From NCBI GenBank assembly GCA_024103275.1, contig JAGFIV010000052.1, positions 1-55,013 on the forward strand: 55,013 nucleotides of DNA. Direction: 5' to 3'. Source of the stretch: Flavobacteriales bacterium (GTDB lineage Bacteria; Bacteroidota; Bacteroidia; Flavobacteriales_F; PHOS-HE28). Positions 10,523 to 19,657 of this stretch are shown piece by piece. Both the position numbers and the translations under genes were made by a program. A model generated the notes under the pieces. The model was not told the DNA's origin and ran no database searches. It saw only the letters and a list, made by a program, of their open reading frames with translations. Position 1 is the stretch's first letter. The number at the start of each line of letters is the position of its first letter.

Positions 10523-10879
10523 ATGAACATTTACGTCGCCAACATTGCGTACTCCGCAAAGGACGAGGACCTCCGCCAGCTTTTCGAAGCCTATGGGGAA
10601 GTAACCTCGGCCAAGATCATTATGGACAAGGCCACCAATCGCAGCCGCGGCTTCGGATTCGTGGAGATGTCCGACGACACCAGCGGACGCGCTGCCATCG
10701 AAGCCACCAACGGCCAACCCTTCCATGGCCGGGACCTGGTGGTGAACGAGGCCCGTCCCCGGCCGGAGGGCTCCGGTTTCCGGGGCGGCAACAACAGTTT
10801 CCGTGGCGGCAACGACCGCGGGGGCTATCGTCGCGAGGGGCGCCAAGAGCGCGACAGCTTCCGCGAGGAAGGTTACTGA
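10523..10879 (+). CDS. RRM-domain RNA-binding protein with Gly/Arg-rich tail
   Basis: This small single-RRM protein has 118 residues. RNP2 is IYVANI (residues 2-7) and RNP1 is RGFGFVEM, spanning the canonical beta-1 and beta-3 strands, so it should bind single-stranded RNA. After residue 80 comes a Gly/Arg/Asn-rich tail (repeats such as RGGNNSFRGGNDRGGYRR) like those in cyanobacterial and Bacteroidota Rbp proteins, which often act in cold response or mRNA handling. I chose the ATG at 10523 because the RRM fold begins there; the frame is open far upstream but shadows the desaturase gene. A strong terminator follows. Confidence 0.93.
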   Translation: MNIYVANIAYSAKDEDLRQLFEAYGEVTSAKIIMDKATNRSRGFGFVEMSDDTSGRAAIEATNGQPFHGRDLVVNEARPRPEGSGFRGGNNSFRGGNDRGGYRREGRQERDSFREEGY

Positions 10880-10901
10880 ACCTGAAGAAGGATCCAAACC
10901 G

Positions 10902-10931
10902 AAAGCCCCCCGCGATGCGGGGGGCTTTTTT
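10902..10931 (+). terminator. Intrinsic terminator after the RRM gene
   Basis: A 12-bp stem, AAAGCCCCCCGC (10902-10913) pairing with GCGGGGGGCTTT (10917-10928), has a 3-base loop and continues into a T run. It is among the strongest terminators in the window and isolates the RRM gene from the next gene. Confidence 0.92.
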
Positions 10932-11010
10932 GTTCCCGTCCCCGGCCCGTGCCCTGCCACTCGCGGTTGATAAAGGTTGCAACCATGGATTGGCCGCCTA
11001 GCACGCCCGC

Positions 11011-11018
11011 TACCTTTG
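11011..11018 (+). promoter_or_regulatory. Consensus -7 element giving a near-leaderless mRNA
   Basis: TACCTTTG is a perfect TAnnTTTG match and ends 7 bases before the ATG at 11026. A TTGG lies about 18 bases upstream (10990-10993) as a possible -33 element. Start-site spacing for this promoter class puts transcription within a few bases of the start codon. Confidence 0.75.
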
Positions 11019-11025
11019 CGGCCCC

Positions 11026-13521
11026 ATGCACCGATACTTGCTTTTCGCCCTGTTGGCGGCCATTGCGTGTCCCACCCTTCTTGCACAACCCGGCCCCCGG
11101 GGGCAGAGGCCGCGGGGCCAGGTATACGGAAAGCTGTTGGACGACCAGCGTAAGCCGGTGCCTTTTGCCAGCGTGAGCATTTTGCAAAGGGACAGTTTGG
11201 TGGGCGGTGCGCTGGGGCAGGAGAACGGCTTCTTCGAGGTCCCCAACCTGCCTTTCGGGAACCTGACGGTGAAGGTGGCGGCCATGGGCTATTCGCCGTA
11301 CGCGAAGGATTTCAAACTGACCGCCGACCAAACGCCGCTGGACCTGGGCAATATCCGCGTGAACCCGGATGCCGTGCTGCTGCACGCCGCCGAGGTCACC
11401 AAGGAGCGGGCCACGCAGGTCCTTCAGGTGGATCGTCGGGTTTACAATGTGGAGAAGGACATCAGCGTGGTGGGCGGCGATGCCACGGATGTGATGAAGA
11501 ACATCCCTGGGCTGAGCGTGGATGCCGACGGCAACGTGGAAATGCGGGGCCGATCGCCGCGTGTGTTCGTGGACGGCCGGCCCACGATGATGACCTTGGA
11601 GCAGATCGCGGCGGCCGACATCGAGCGGGTGGAGGTGATCACCAACCCCAGCGCCGCCTTTGATGCCGATGCCACCGGCGGGATCGTGAACGTGGTGATG
11701 AAGAAGATCACCCGGCCCGGCTTCAGCGGACAGGTGCAGGCCGGTGCGGGAACGGACGACCGGTACAACATGAACGCAAGCCTGATGGTGCGCCAGGGGC
11801 GCAGCTCCTTCAATGCGGGGATCGGGTTCGGCTCGGGGCGCCCGCCGGGTACAGGCTACAGCAACCGTACCGACCTGGCCGACGGTCTTCCCACGGGTTT
11901 CTTCAACCAGACGAGCAGGCGGACAACCACCTTCCTGCGCCAGAACGCCCGGTTGGGATGGGACTATAAGCTGAACATGCGCAACACCATCAGCCTGATG
12001 CAGAGCGTGCATGGAGGCAACCGGGACAGCGATGAACGGCAGGACTTCACCAACCGGGATGCGGCACACACGGTGACCGGCAGCGGCGTGCAGCATAATC
12101 TGTCGGAGGGGAAGTACCGGGGATTGACCTCCCGGGCGGGGTTTCGCCGCACCACCACCAAGCCGGGCAAGGAATGGGGCACGGACCTCACCTTCAACCT
12201 CAGCGACCGTCGCTCCCCGGCTTCCACGGAGCAGTTCAACACCGGCGACATCGGCTTCTTGCCCCACCACAGCATGCAACGGCGGGCCTCGAAGGGCCAG
12301 GGGCAAGAGTGGACCTGGCAGCTCGATGTAAGCGATGCCTACGCGGACAACCGCAAGCTGGAATGGGGTTTCAAGGCCAACTATGAGCGTGAGGAATCGC
12401 GCATGGACGTGACGAACGAGAACGACACCCTGCCCGTGGCCCGGGTCGACACCTTCCTGAGCAACGCATACGTGATCCGCACTTTCATCAATGCGGCATA
12501 CATCAACTGGAGCACCAAGCTTTCGGACCACTGGAGCATGCAGTCCGGGTTGCGCGTGGAACAGAATGCGATGCAGGCCGAGCGCACGGACAAGGGGCTT
12601 TCCTTCTCGTACAACTACCCGGACGGGCTGGACGACCTGGGACGGATCCTCTTCCCTTCCATCTACCTGAGCCGGAAATGGGATGCGGCGGAGGGGACGC
12701 TGCAGCGCGAGTTGCAGGTGAATGTGTCGCGCAAGGTGAACCGCCCGAACCATTGGCAGCTGATGCCGTTCATCATGCCCGTTGATGCGCGCAGCTACCG
12801 GCAGGGCAATCCGGTGTTGCTGCCTGAAATGAGCACGGTGGTGGAGGTGAACCATTTGTTGCCTTTCGGGGAGAAGGGGAACTGGCTATCGTCCGCGTAT
12901 GCGCGCTTCACCTCGAATGTGATCACCAGCTACATCGTTCCGATGCCGAACGACGCGGACATCCTGCTGACCAGTTACCTCAACGGTGACCGCAACCAGG
13001 GTTATGGCTGGGAAAATACGGTGAAACTCACGCTATGGAATGGGCTGGAGGCCACCCTGAACGGCAACATCCAATGGGTGGAGATCGGCCTGACCACCGG
13101 GGGACGATCGCTCTCCAATACCGGGGTGAATTACAATGCCAAGGGCAACCTGTCACAAAAGCTGCCGCAAGGCTGGACCGTGCAGGTGAACGGCGATTAC
13201 GACGGGCCCCGTGTGATCCCGCAAGGCCATACGCTGGAGCGCTACTCCATGGATGTCACGGTACGCAAGGACATCGGCAAGCATTTCTTCATTACGGCCA
13301 GCGCACAGAACATCTTCGACTCGCGGGGATGGGGCTCCTATTACGACATGCCCGCGTTCCGCCAGGAGAACTACAGCACCTGGGGCAGCCGGGCCTTCCT
13401 GTTGTCGGCCACATGGCGCTTCGGCAAATCGGACGTCCAGTTCTTCCGGCGTAACCGGCAAGGCTCCCCGGAGCGGAACGTCCCGGGCACCGGTGGCGGC
13501 GACGACGGCGGGATGGAATAA
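11026..13521 (+). CDS. Outer-membrane beta-barrel receptor (TonB-dependent-receptor-like)
   Basis: This 831-residue outer-membrane protein belongs to the Bacteroidota barrel family with a carboxypeptidase-regulatory-like N-domain. A signal peptide (residues 1-20, ending LLAQ) is followed by a CarboxypepD_reg-like domain (about 32-110, GKLLDDQRKPVPFASVSI). A plug-like segment comes next (about 115-230, with DVMKNIPGLSVDADGNVEMRG and RVEVITNPSAAFDADATGGIVNVV). The rest is a long beta-barrel. No obvious TonB box is visible. The last 25 residues are rich in Arg, Asn and Gly. The substrate cannot be told from the sequence. It stands alone, with a terminator before it and a convergent operon after it. 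Confidence 0.9.
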   Translation: MHRYLLFALLAAIACPTLLAQPGPRGQRPRGQVYGKLLDDQRKPVPFASVSILQRDSLVGGALGQENGFFEVPNLPFGNLTVKVAAMGYSPYAKDFKLTADQTPLDLGNIRVNPDAVLLHAAEVTKERATQVLQVDRRVYNVEKDISVVGGDATDVMKNIPGLSVDADGNVEMRGRSPRVFVDGRPTMMTLEQIAAADIERVEVITNPSAAFDADATGGIVNVVMKKITRPGFSGQVQAGAGTDDRYNMNASLMVRQGRSSFNAGIGFGSGRPPGTGYSNRTDLADGLPTGFFNQTSRRTTTFLRQNARLGWDYKLNMRNTISLMQSVHGGNRDSDERQDFTNRDAAHTVTGSGVQHNLSEGKYRGLTSRAGFRRTTTKPGKEWGTDLTFNLSDRRSPASTEQFNTGDIGFLPHHSMQRRASKGQGQEWTWQLDVSDAYADNRKLEWGFKANYEREESRMDVTNENDTLPVARVDTFLSNAYVIRTFINAAYINWSTKLSDHWSMQSGLRVEQNAMQAERTDKGLSFSYNYPDGLDDLGRILFPSIYLSRKWDAAEGTLQRELQVNVSRKVNRPNHWQLMPFIMPVDARSYRQGNPVLLPEMSTVVEVNHLLPFGEKGNWLSSAYARFTSNVITSYIVPMPNDADILLTSYLNGDRNQGYGWENTVKLTLWNGLEATLNGNIQWVEIGLTTGGRSLSNTGVNYNAKGNLSQKLPQGWTVQVNGDYDGPRVIPQGHTLERYSMDVTVRKDIGKHFFITASAQNIFDSRGWGSYYDMPAFRQENYSTWGSRAFLLSATWRFGKSDVQFFRRNRQGSPERNVPGTGGGDDGGME

Positions 13522-13535
13522 GCGGCGCCGCGGCC

Positions 13536-14510
13536 TCATAGCGGCACCACCTCGAACTTGGGAGACCCCTTCAGGCCCTGATCGTCGTAGTAATCGATGA
13601 AATGCAGCTTGTAGAAGTAGCCGCTGCGGCATTGGATGATGTACACCTGGTCGCTGTACACCTCGTAGTAGCCGGTCTCGAAGGAGTAATCTTTCCAGTC
13701 ATACCCGATGATGTCCTGGTCCGTGCTGAACGGATGGGCCAGCGTGTCATCCAGCGTGACTGATGCAAAATCGCCGGTGAGCTGCGCCACCCGCGCACCG
13801 CTGTACCCGTTGACCACGCCCGTGACGAGGTAGGCCTGGTAGGGATCCGGCGGCCGGAACTGCTCGGTGTACTGGGTGAACACCAGGTCGTATTCGCCCA
13901 AGGGCGGCGAGATGGTGACCACCGACTCACTGGCGAGGCTGAAGTGCGTATAGGGACGGGCGGGGTCTTTCAGCACGGTGTACTGGCGGCTATCGGTGCC
14001 GTCCAGGCGCGCCGTCCGGAACTCAAATGACGTGGCACTGTTGCCCAGGACCTGGAGCTTGCGCAGGCCCATCAGCATGCCCGACGCATTGTAGCCCATG
14101 TCGAGGATGTAGATGGGGTGTCCATCGCGCCAATCACCCAAGGCCACGCTGTCCGTGCGGCCGTCGGGCAGGTCTATCTTCCAGGTGTTGCCGAAGCCCG
14201 CGGTATCGGCAGGCTCGCCCCACGCGGCCGTACTTCGGTGGGTCCGCATCAGGCGCGAGTAGTTCAGGCGTACCTGCCAGCCGTCCGGTGCGCTTTCAAA
14301 TGCGAGGTCCCAGTCCATCTTGCTGTTCTGGGCCACCACGTGGTAGCCATCGAAACTGAACCACAATTGCAGGTTATAGTCCGGGCCCACATGTACCGCG
14401 CATTCCACCGCGTCGCCTCGGGGTTGCTTGGGCACGGGCAATTCCTCCCTCATGCATCCGCCCAATGCCGCGCTGAGCATGATCATGCCGACCAAGCGCA
14501 TTCCCTTCAT
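13536..14510 (-). CDS. HmuY-family lipoprotein
   Basis: This 324-residue protein starts with a lipoprotein signal (LSAALGGC, acylated Cys at about residue 18), so it is anchored in a membrane, probably at the cell surface. The body resembles the HmuY family (haem-binding, as in Porphyromonas). It has the WDLAFESAPDG block, IYILDMGYNASG, and late YDLVFTQYTEQF and YFYKLHFIDYYDD blocks, which align with the paralogue at 16915-18153. The start ATG overlaps the stop codon of the upstream receptor gene (ATGA), which indicates translational coupling. Haem binding is inferred from family and context; the ligand could be another metallophore or tetrapyrrole. Confidence 0.8.
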   Translation of the reverse strand: MKGMRLVGMIMLSAALGGCMREELPVPKQPRGDAVECAVHVGPDYNLQLWFSFDGYHVVAQNSKMDWDLAFESAPDGWQVRLNYSRLMRTHRSTAAWGEPADTAGFGNTWKIDLPDGRTDSVALGDWRDGHPIYILDMGYNASGMLMGLRKLQVLGNSATSFEFRTARLDGTDSRQYTVLKDPARPYTHFSLASESVVTISPPLGEYDLVFTQYTEQFRPPDPYQAYLVTGVVNGYSGARVAQLTGDFASVTLDDTLAHPFSTDQDIIGYDWKDYSFETGYYEVYSDQVYIIQCRSGYFYKLHFIDYYDDQGLKGSPKFEVVPL

Positions 14511-16789
14511 CGCCTTTCTTCCTTGGGTTTTCCTTTCAAATCGAAGGCCAGGCGCAGGAATACGGAGCGCCCCGTGGCCAGGGGCACGCTGGCCCCGCCC
14601 GAGCCGCCGTGGGCGCTGCCGTTGCCCAAGGTGGCCTCCAGGTTCGTGACGTTGGCCATGTTCTTGCATCCCACCTGTACCGTCAGCCGCTGTTTCCACA
14701 CTTGCTTGGATACGGAGGCATCCAGCATCAGGTAAGATGCGATCCGTCCGCGAATGAGGCTGTCGTTGGCGTTGTATGCGTAGCTCTGCTGCTCGCCCTG
14801 GTACTTGCCGAACACATTGATGCTCCACCCCTGCTTACGCCAATGGCGGGTTGCCTGCACGTTCACCTGGGGTGCGTAGTTGTATGCATCGCCGCCGTTA
14901 CGTATGCCCAAGGTGTCGTAGCGCCCGGTGATGGCCACGCCGCCTCCCACGGTCCAATGGCCCGACTCCCACCCCAGGTCCACCGAACCGCCCAAGGTGC
15001 GGAACTCACCGATGTTGATGTAGCTATACAGCAGATTGCCTTCGTCCACCATGGTGATCAGGTTGCGCACCCGGTCGTGGAAGCCGGCCACCTCGCCCCG
15101 CAGGATGCCTGTGTCACCTGCCTTGCGATAGGCCAATGACAGCGAATAGTTGTTGGAAGTCTCGGCCAACAGGTCGGGATTGCCATGGATGTCGTGGTTG
15201 ATGTCCACGAAATAGAGATAGAGCTCCTTCAAGGACGGAGACCGGAATCCTTGGGCATAGGATGCGCGGAGGGTGAGCGTGGGGCGCAGTTGGAGGCGCA
15301 TGTCCAAGGAAGGGACCACCGGTGCGCGGTAAAGCGTGTTATGGGCATAACGGATGCCTGGCCTGACGACCAGATCGGTGGTCGGCCGCCACTGTCCGCT
15401 GAGAAAGACGGCATAGTCTCCGATGGCTTGCTCGCTTCCGTCGGCAATGCGCTGGCCAACCGCCGTTTCGCGGTTGAGGTCCAATCCCGCCTCGTAACCG
15501 AACCGGGCGCTGTCCGCATCGCTGGAAAAGGTGGCGCGCACGTTGGTGAGCGTGAAGTTGGAGTCATCGTCCTCCCCCGGCACGGAACGGCTTTCCAAGG
15601 TGGTGAGGTCGCGCAGCCACATGTAGCGCGTGCGCACGTAGCGGTCGTGGGCGACCAAGCCGTTGAATCGGCGCCCCCTGCCGAGGTCGCCCGTGGCGAA
15701 CACGGCGTTGTCCAGCCGCCGGGTGATGAATTCGGAATCGAAGGCACTTTCGTTGTAGGGCTTGCGCGGCCTCCCCCGGTCGATGATGCGATCGTGCATC
15801 AGTTCACCCTTGTAGTTCAGGTTCCACCGTTCCGAGAGGGCATAACGGTAATTCAGCCTGCCGGAATACTGTTCGCGGGGTTTCCAGCTCTGGTAGCGCG
15901 TGGAATCGGCCAAGTGTGGGGTGAAATCATAGAGATCATCCTGGCCCGGACGCCAGCCACCGAAGTAATTGCGCCCCAAACTGAGCAGCACGTCATTGCG
16001 CCCGAAGCGTTTGCCCGCGGCCACCGACAGGTTCAAGCGGCCCATCGGCTCGGCGTACGCAATGGCCTTGAGCGACGTGGCCGGTCCCGCGTTTTTGCGG
16101 GTGATGAGGTTGATGGTGCCGGCCAGGGCATTGGTGCCGTAGTTCACGCTCAGGGGCCCTTCAATGATCTCCACCCGGTCGATGCCGGTGAGGTCGAGCT
16201 GTGCCAGGTCCAGGTTGCCGTCCTGCCTGCCGATCACGGGCACGCCGTCCACGAGGATCTTCACGTTTTCCCCGCCCAGGCCGCGCATGCTCAGGGAGGT
16301 GCCCAGCACATTGTCCTGTGCGAGGCGCATGTTCAACTCTTGCCCGAGCACATCGCCCAGGTTCTGGGCGGCCATGCGCTGGATCTTCTCGGCATTGATC
16401 ACGTGCATGCGCTGCACGGCCTTGTCCGCGGTGGTGGGCCTGTACTGCCCGGTGACCACCAGTTCATCCAGATTGAAGGCCTGGGAGCGCTTCAGCCGGT
16501 AGATGCGGGGTGACAAGGACCACAAAGTGTCCAGCATCGGCTCGTAGCCGATGAAGTCGATCCGGATGGCCACGCCGGTGGCCACTTCGGCCTGTCCCAG
16601 GGGCAAGGAGCAGCGCCCGTTCGGGTCGGCCACGGCCACGCCCTTGTTCGCCGCACCGGCACCGTTCCACGTCACATGGGCGTAGGGCACGGTCTCCTGT
16701 GAGGCTGCGTCCAGCACGGTGATGCCCACTTGCGCGGGAAGCATCCGGCCCAGGATGCAGGTTGCCAGAAAGAGCAAGCAACGCTTCAT
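14507..16789 (-). CDS. TonB-dependent outer-membrane receptor (HmuR-like)
   Basis: This is a 760-residue TonB-dependent transporter. A signal peptide (about 1-20) precedes a carboxypeptidase-regulatory-like domain, then a plug domain. The plug has LGDVLGQELNMRLAQDN-like, SMRGLGGENVKILVDGVPV-like and GIDRVEIIEGPLSVNYGTNALAGTINL-like segments. A large beta-barrel ends in an aromatic residue (AFDLKGKPKEERR follows). It sits between two HmuY-family genes on the same strand, which argues for haem or tetrapyrrole import, as in the hmuYR system. It overlaps the downstream lipoprotein gene by 4 bases. The N-terminal start at 16789 fits the signal peptide. Confidence 0.88.
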   Translation of the reverse strand: MKRCLLFLATCILGRMLPAQVGITVLDAASQETVPYAHVTWNGAGAANKGVAVADPNGRCSLPLGQAEVATGVAIRIDFIGYEPMLDTLWSLSPRIYRLKRSQAFNLDELVVTGQYRPTTADKAVQRMHVINAEKIQRMAAQNLGDVLGQELNMRLAQDNVLGTSLSMRGLGGENVKILVDGVPVIGRQDGNLDLAQLDLTGIDRVEIIEGPLSVNYGTNALAGTINLITRKNAGPATSLKAIAYAEPMGRLNLSVAAGKRFGRNDVLLSLGRNYFGGWRPGQDDLYDFTPHLADSTRYQSWKPREQYSGRLNYRYALSERWNLNYKGELMHDRIIDRGRPRKPYNESAFDSEFITRRLDNAVFATGDLGRGRRFNGLVAHDRYVRTRYMWLRDLTTLESRSVPGEDDDSNFTLTNVRATFSSDADSARFGYEAGLDLNRETAVGQRIADGSEQAIGDYAVFLSGQWRPTTDLVVRPGIRYAHNTLYRAPVVPSLDMRLQLRPTLTLRASYAQGFRSPSLKELYLYFVDINHDIHGNPDLLAETSNNYSLSLAYRKAGDTGILRGEVAGFHDRVRNLITMVDEGNLLYSYINIGEFRTLGGSVDLGWESGHWTVGGGVAITGRYDTLGIRNGGDAYNYAPQVNVQATRHWRKQGWSINVFGKYQGEQQSYAYNANDSLIRGRIASYLMLDASVSKQVWKQRLTVQVGCKNMANVTNLEATLGNGSAHGGSGGASVPLATGRSVFLRLAFDLKGKPKEERR

Positions 16790-16914
16790 GTAGTCAACCT
16801 TCCTTCCACGGGAGCGCGAAATTCACGTGCCCTTCCCGGATCACCGTCACCGGTCCGTCATAGCATACCCGGAGCGGACCAGCGGACGGTGGCCCACCCC
16901 GGGTGCAGCCAGTC

Positions 16915-18153
16915 CTACTCGATCACAAGTTTGCCCGTGGCCAACCCGCCCGGGGTTTCCACCCGGAGCACATACAGCCCGGGGGATAATTGGCGGACAT
17001 CCAGCTCCCGGATGGTCAGCCCCCGCAGTCCGTCCACGGACGTCTCCATCACTTGCTGCCCGGCGTTGTTGAACACACGGACCGAGGCCCGCGCCGCGGG
17101 CAGGTCCAGCACCAGCGTTGCCCGCCCCCCGGCCACGGGATTGGGATACACGGCCACTTGGCCATGGGCGGCCTGCTCACCCACGCCGACTGAACTGACC
17201 AGCTCTTGGGTGAAGCTCATGTTGCCGTTGGCACCGCCGCCGTACCCGGTGAAAATGATCTTCCAAATGTTGCCGGGACGGTCCTTCACGAAGTAGGTGG
17301 TATCCGGGGCGATCACGTAGGCCCCGGCCGCGAAATCATAGCGCTTCCAATCCGCGCCGAGAACATTCATGTCGGATGTCATTTGGCCCGGGCTCCACTG
17401 GGCCTGGTCATTGGGCACGCCATCCACCTGCATGGCCGTGACCAACCTGTTCTGGAGCACACCGGCCACGTTGTACGCGGTGGGCACGAAGTCGGTGTAT
17501 TTGGTGAAGAGCAGGTCCCAGGACGTGTTCAGGGGTTCGCGGTCCAAGGCGGTATGGGAGGAGAAGGACCAGTAGGCAAAGTTCTTGTCTGCAAACGCGG
17601 TCTTATTGAAGCTCGCGTCATGGCTGTCCGAGCCGTCGATGTTGGCATAGGTGAAGCTGAACACGCCGCTGATCACGGAATTGATCCGGAGTTTCATCCA
17701 GGTTTCATCGGCCTTTTTGATCGCAAACACGCGGTTGCCGATCATCTGGTGGTTGCCCATGTTGTACAGGCCCCACCCCAGGTCCAAGCCATCGGGCTGG
17801 TCCATGTTGTTGCCATCGTTGAGGGCCCCGAAATCCCATCGGGTAGGGTCATTGTAGATCGCGGTCCAGGATGCTTCGTCCGGTGCCGTCAGGGCATCCC
17901 AGTCATCGATCCCGACATCCGTCCGGTACACGGTGAGCCCCTTGGCGGTATTCACCCGGATGCCGGCGGTGAGGCCGGTCATTTCGAAGGCCAGGTCCCA
18001 TTCGGCCAGGGCGGCGGCCCCGACTTCGCCGTTGAGCAGGCTATACCATATTTGCTCGGCGTTGGCCGCGCCGGTGGAGACCGTCACCGGTGTTTGGGCC
18101 ATTGCTGTAAAAAGGCAGCACCCGGCCGCCAGGGAGAGGAGTGTCTGTTTCAT
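16915..18153 (-). CDS. HmuY-family protein with T9SS sorting domain
   Basis: This 412-residue protein begins MKQTLLSLAAGCCLFTAMAQ, a standard signal peptide without a lipobox, so the ATG at 18153 is preferred over upstream in-frame codons. The central part shares with the lipoprotein at 13536 the WDLAFE, WDLLFTKYTDF, YNVAGV and LGADWKRYDF-like blocks of the HmuY family. The last 80 residues form a type-A T9SS sorting domain (VAVYPNPVAGG through SPGLYVLRVET). The protein should be moved across the outer membrane and either attached or released. It is the first gene of the operon, and a CATTTG-type -7 sequence lies 7 bases upstream. Confidence 0.83.
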   Translation of the reverse strand: MKQTLLSLAAGCCLFTAMAQTPVTVSTGAANAEQIWYSLLNGEVGAAALAEWDLAFEMTGLTAGIRVNTAKGLTVYRTDVGIDDWDALTAPDEASWTAIYNDPTRWDFGALNDGNNMDQPDGLDLGWGLYNMGNHQMIGNRVFAIKKADETWMKLRINSVISGVFSFTYANIDGSDSHDASFNKTAFADKNFAYWSFSSHTALDREPLNTSWDLLFTKYTDFVPTAYNVAGVLQNRLVTAMQVDGVPNDQAQWSPGQMTSDMNVLGADWKRYDFAAGAYVIAPDTTYFVKDRPGNIWKIIFTGYGGGANGNMSFTQELVSSVGVGEQAAHGQVAVYPNPVAGGRATLVLDLPAARASVRVFNNAGQQVMETSVDGLRGLTIRELDVRQLSPGLYVLRVETPGGLATGKLVIE

Positions 18154-18160
18154 CGGAGCG

Positions 18161-18168
18161 CAAATGAC
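18161..18168 (-). promoter_or_regulatory. Candidate -7 element of the HmuY/receptor operon
   Basis: On the minus strand this reads GTCATTTG; the TTTG half of TAnnTTTG is intact and the first half is degenerate. It ends 7 bases before the ATG at 18153, the same spacing as the stronger promoters in this window. Confidence 0.4.
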
Positions 18169-18291
18169 CGAAGTCCGCCCGGGGTCCGGGTCATGGAATT
18201 GTCGTTTGTCCTTCCCCGGCCTCCGGTCCGCCGTGTCGGCGTTGATCTTCCAAGAGCTGTGAAGAACGCCGACGGCCATTCACGGGCATGT

Positions 18292-18299
18292 TAACATTG
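18292..18299 (+). promoter_or_regulatory. Candidate -7 element of the HK/OmpR pair
   Basis: TAACATTG differs from TAnnTTTG at one base and ends 17 bases before the ATG at 18317. Together with the element at 18161-18168 it makes the 163-base gap a divergent promoter region. Confidence 0.45.
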
Positions 18300-18316
18300 T
18301 GGACGTTTGTACCGGC

Positions 18317-19657
18317 ATGCGGCGCCGCACCTTGGGCATCCTGGTCCTGCTGGCCACCCTGAGCTTGGCAGGGGTGGTCTTCACGCAAGTGATCTGGTTG
18401 CGCCGTGCCCAGCAATACGAGCGGGAGCAGGTAACGCTGCAGCAGCAGCGGCAGCAGCAGCTCGACAAACAATTCAACGACCGGGTGGTCATCGCGTTGA
18501 CGGACGTGACGGAGCGGATCTTGTCCATCAACAAGGACCCCAGCGACCTGTTCGACGCGGTAAAGCAGGAACGCCCGAACTACTTCGCCGTCACCATCAA
18601 CGACACCATCCATCCCTATCTGCTGGAGGCTTTGCTGCGGCAGGAGTTCAAGCGGCGCAACATCAACGAGGACTTCGAGTACGGCATCTACGATTGTTTC
18701 ACGGACAGCATCGTGTACGGAAGCTACGTGAGCCTGGACGACAGCCTGCACGCAGTACCCGGCAAGCACAGCCAGCTGCAGAAGCTCGACAAGGACGGCC
18801 ATTACTTCGGCGTGTATTTCCCGCGGCGGGCCACGCCGTGGATGCCCGGGGTCAAAGGCACCATCAACTGGATCTACCCGGCGGTGGTCACCTTCATCAT
18901 GTTCGCCTTCTTTGCTTACAGCATGTGGGTGATCTTGCGCCAAAAGCGGCTCGATGAAATGAAGGACGACTTCATCGGCAACATGACGCACGAGCTGAAG
19001 ACGCCGATCAGCACCATTGCGCTCAGCAGCGAGGTGTTGTCCGATCCGGGGATCTCGCGCGACCCGGAACGGCTGCGGACCTATGCCCGGATCATCCACG
19101 CGGAGAATGACCGGTTGCGCCAGCAGGTGGAGCGGGTGCTGCAACTGGCCACGCGCGACCAAGGCCGACGCACGATGCACCGGGAGGCCGTGGACCTGCA
19201 CGAACTGGTGGAAGAGACCGTGGGATCATTCCGTGTGCTGCTGGAGGAACGCAAGGGCAGCTGCAGCATGGACCTGCAAGCCCGGGATGCGGTGGTGGAA
19301 GGTGACCGGGTCCATCTGGGGAACGTCCTGTTCAACCTGGTGGACAATGCCGTCAAGTATTCGAAAGGGGCGCCCGAGGTGCGCATCGCCTCCCGCAACG
19401 ACAGCAAGTCGGTACAGATCACCGTTTCGGACAAGGGCATCGGCATCCACCGGGAGGACCTGCGGAACATCTTCGAGCGCTTTTTCCGCACCCATACGGG
19501 CAACGTGCACGACGTGAAGGGCTTCGGCCTCGGGCTGCACTATGTTGCGGAAACGGTGCGCGCCCACCATGGCAAAGTGAAGGTGGACAGCGCGTGGGGG
19601 CAGGGAAGCACCTTTACGATCGAATTGCCGTTGATGAAATACAAGGGAGCAACATGA
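18317..19657 (+). CDS. Transmembrane sensor histidine kinase
   Basis: This 446-residue kinase has a first membrane helix (about 7-28), an extracytoplasmic sensor region (about 30-185) starting with a Gln-rich coiled coil, and a second helix (about 187-206). The HisKA domain carries NMTHELKTPISTI with His225 as the phospho-acceptor. A HATPase_c domain follows (N-box NLVDNAVKYS, G1 DKGIGI, F-box FERFFRTHTG, G2 GFGLGLHY). The ATG at 18317 was preferred to the GTG at 18299, which lies in the promoter. The stop codon overlaps the regulator start as ATGA, so the two proteins are made together. Confidence 0.95.
   Translation: MRRRTLGILVLLATLSLAGVVFTQVIWLRRAQQYEREQVTLQQQRQQQLDKQFNDRVVIALTDVTERILSINKDPSDLFDAVKQERPNYFAVTINDTIHPYLLEALLRQEFKRRNINEDFEYGIYDCFTDSIVYGSYVSLDDSLHAVPGKHSQLQKLDKDGHYFGVYFPRRATPWMPGVKGTINWIYPAVVTFIMFAFFAYSMWVILRQKRLDEMKDDFIGNMTHELKTPISTIALSSEVLSDPGISRDPERLRTYARIIHAENDRLRQQVERVLQLATRDQGRRTMHREAVDLHELVEETVGSFRVLLEERKGSCSMDLQARDAVVEGDRVHLGNVLFNLVDNAVKYSKGAPEVRIASRNDSKSVQITVSDKGIGIHREDLRNIFERFFRTHTGNVHDVKGFGLGLHYVAETVRAHHGKVKVDSAWGQGSTFTIELPLMKYKGAT

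Noticed and set aside
10873..12855. Long minus-strand open frame opposite the barrel receptor
   Set aside because: It is the antisense shadow of a well-supported plus-strand gene, crosses the strong terminator at 10902-10931 and has no domain.
15185..16513. Plus-strand open frame opposite the TonB-dependent receptor
   Set aside because: Shadow of GC-rich codons; no recognisable motif, and the receptor on the minus strand has clear plug and barrel segments.
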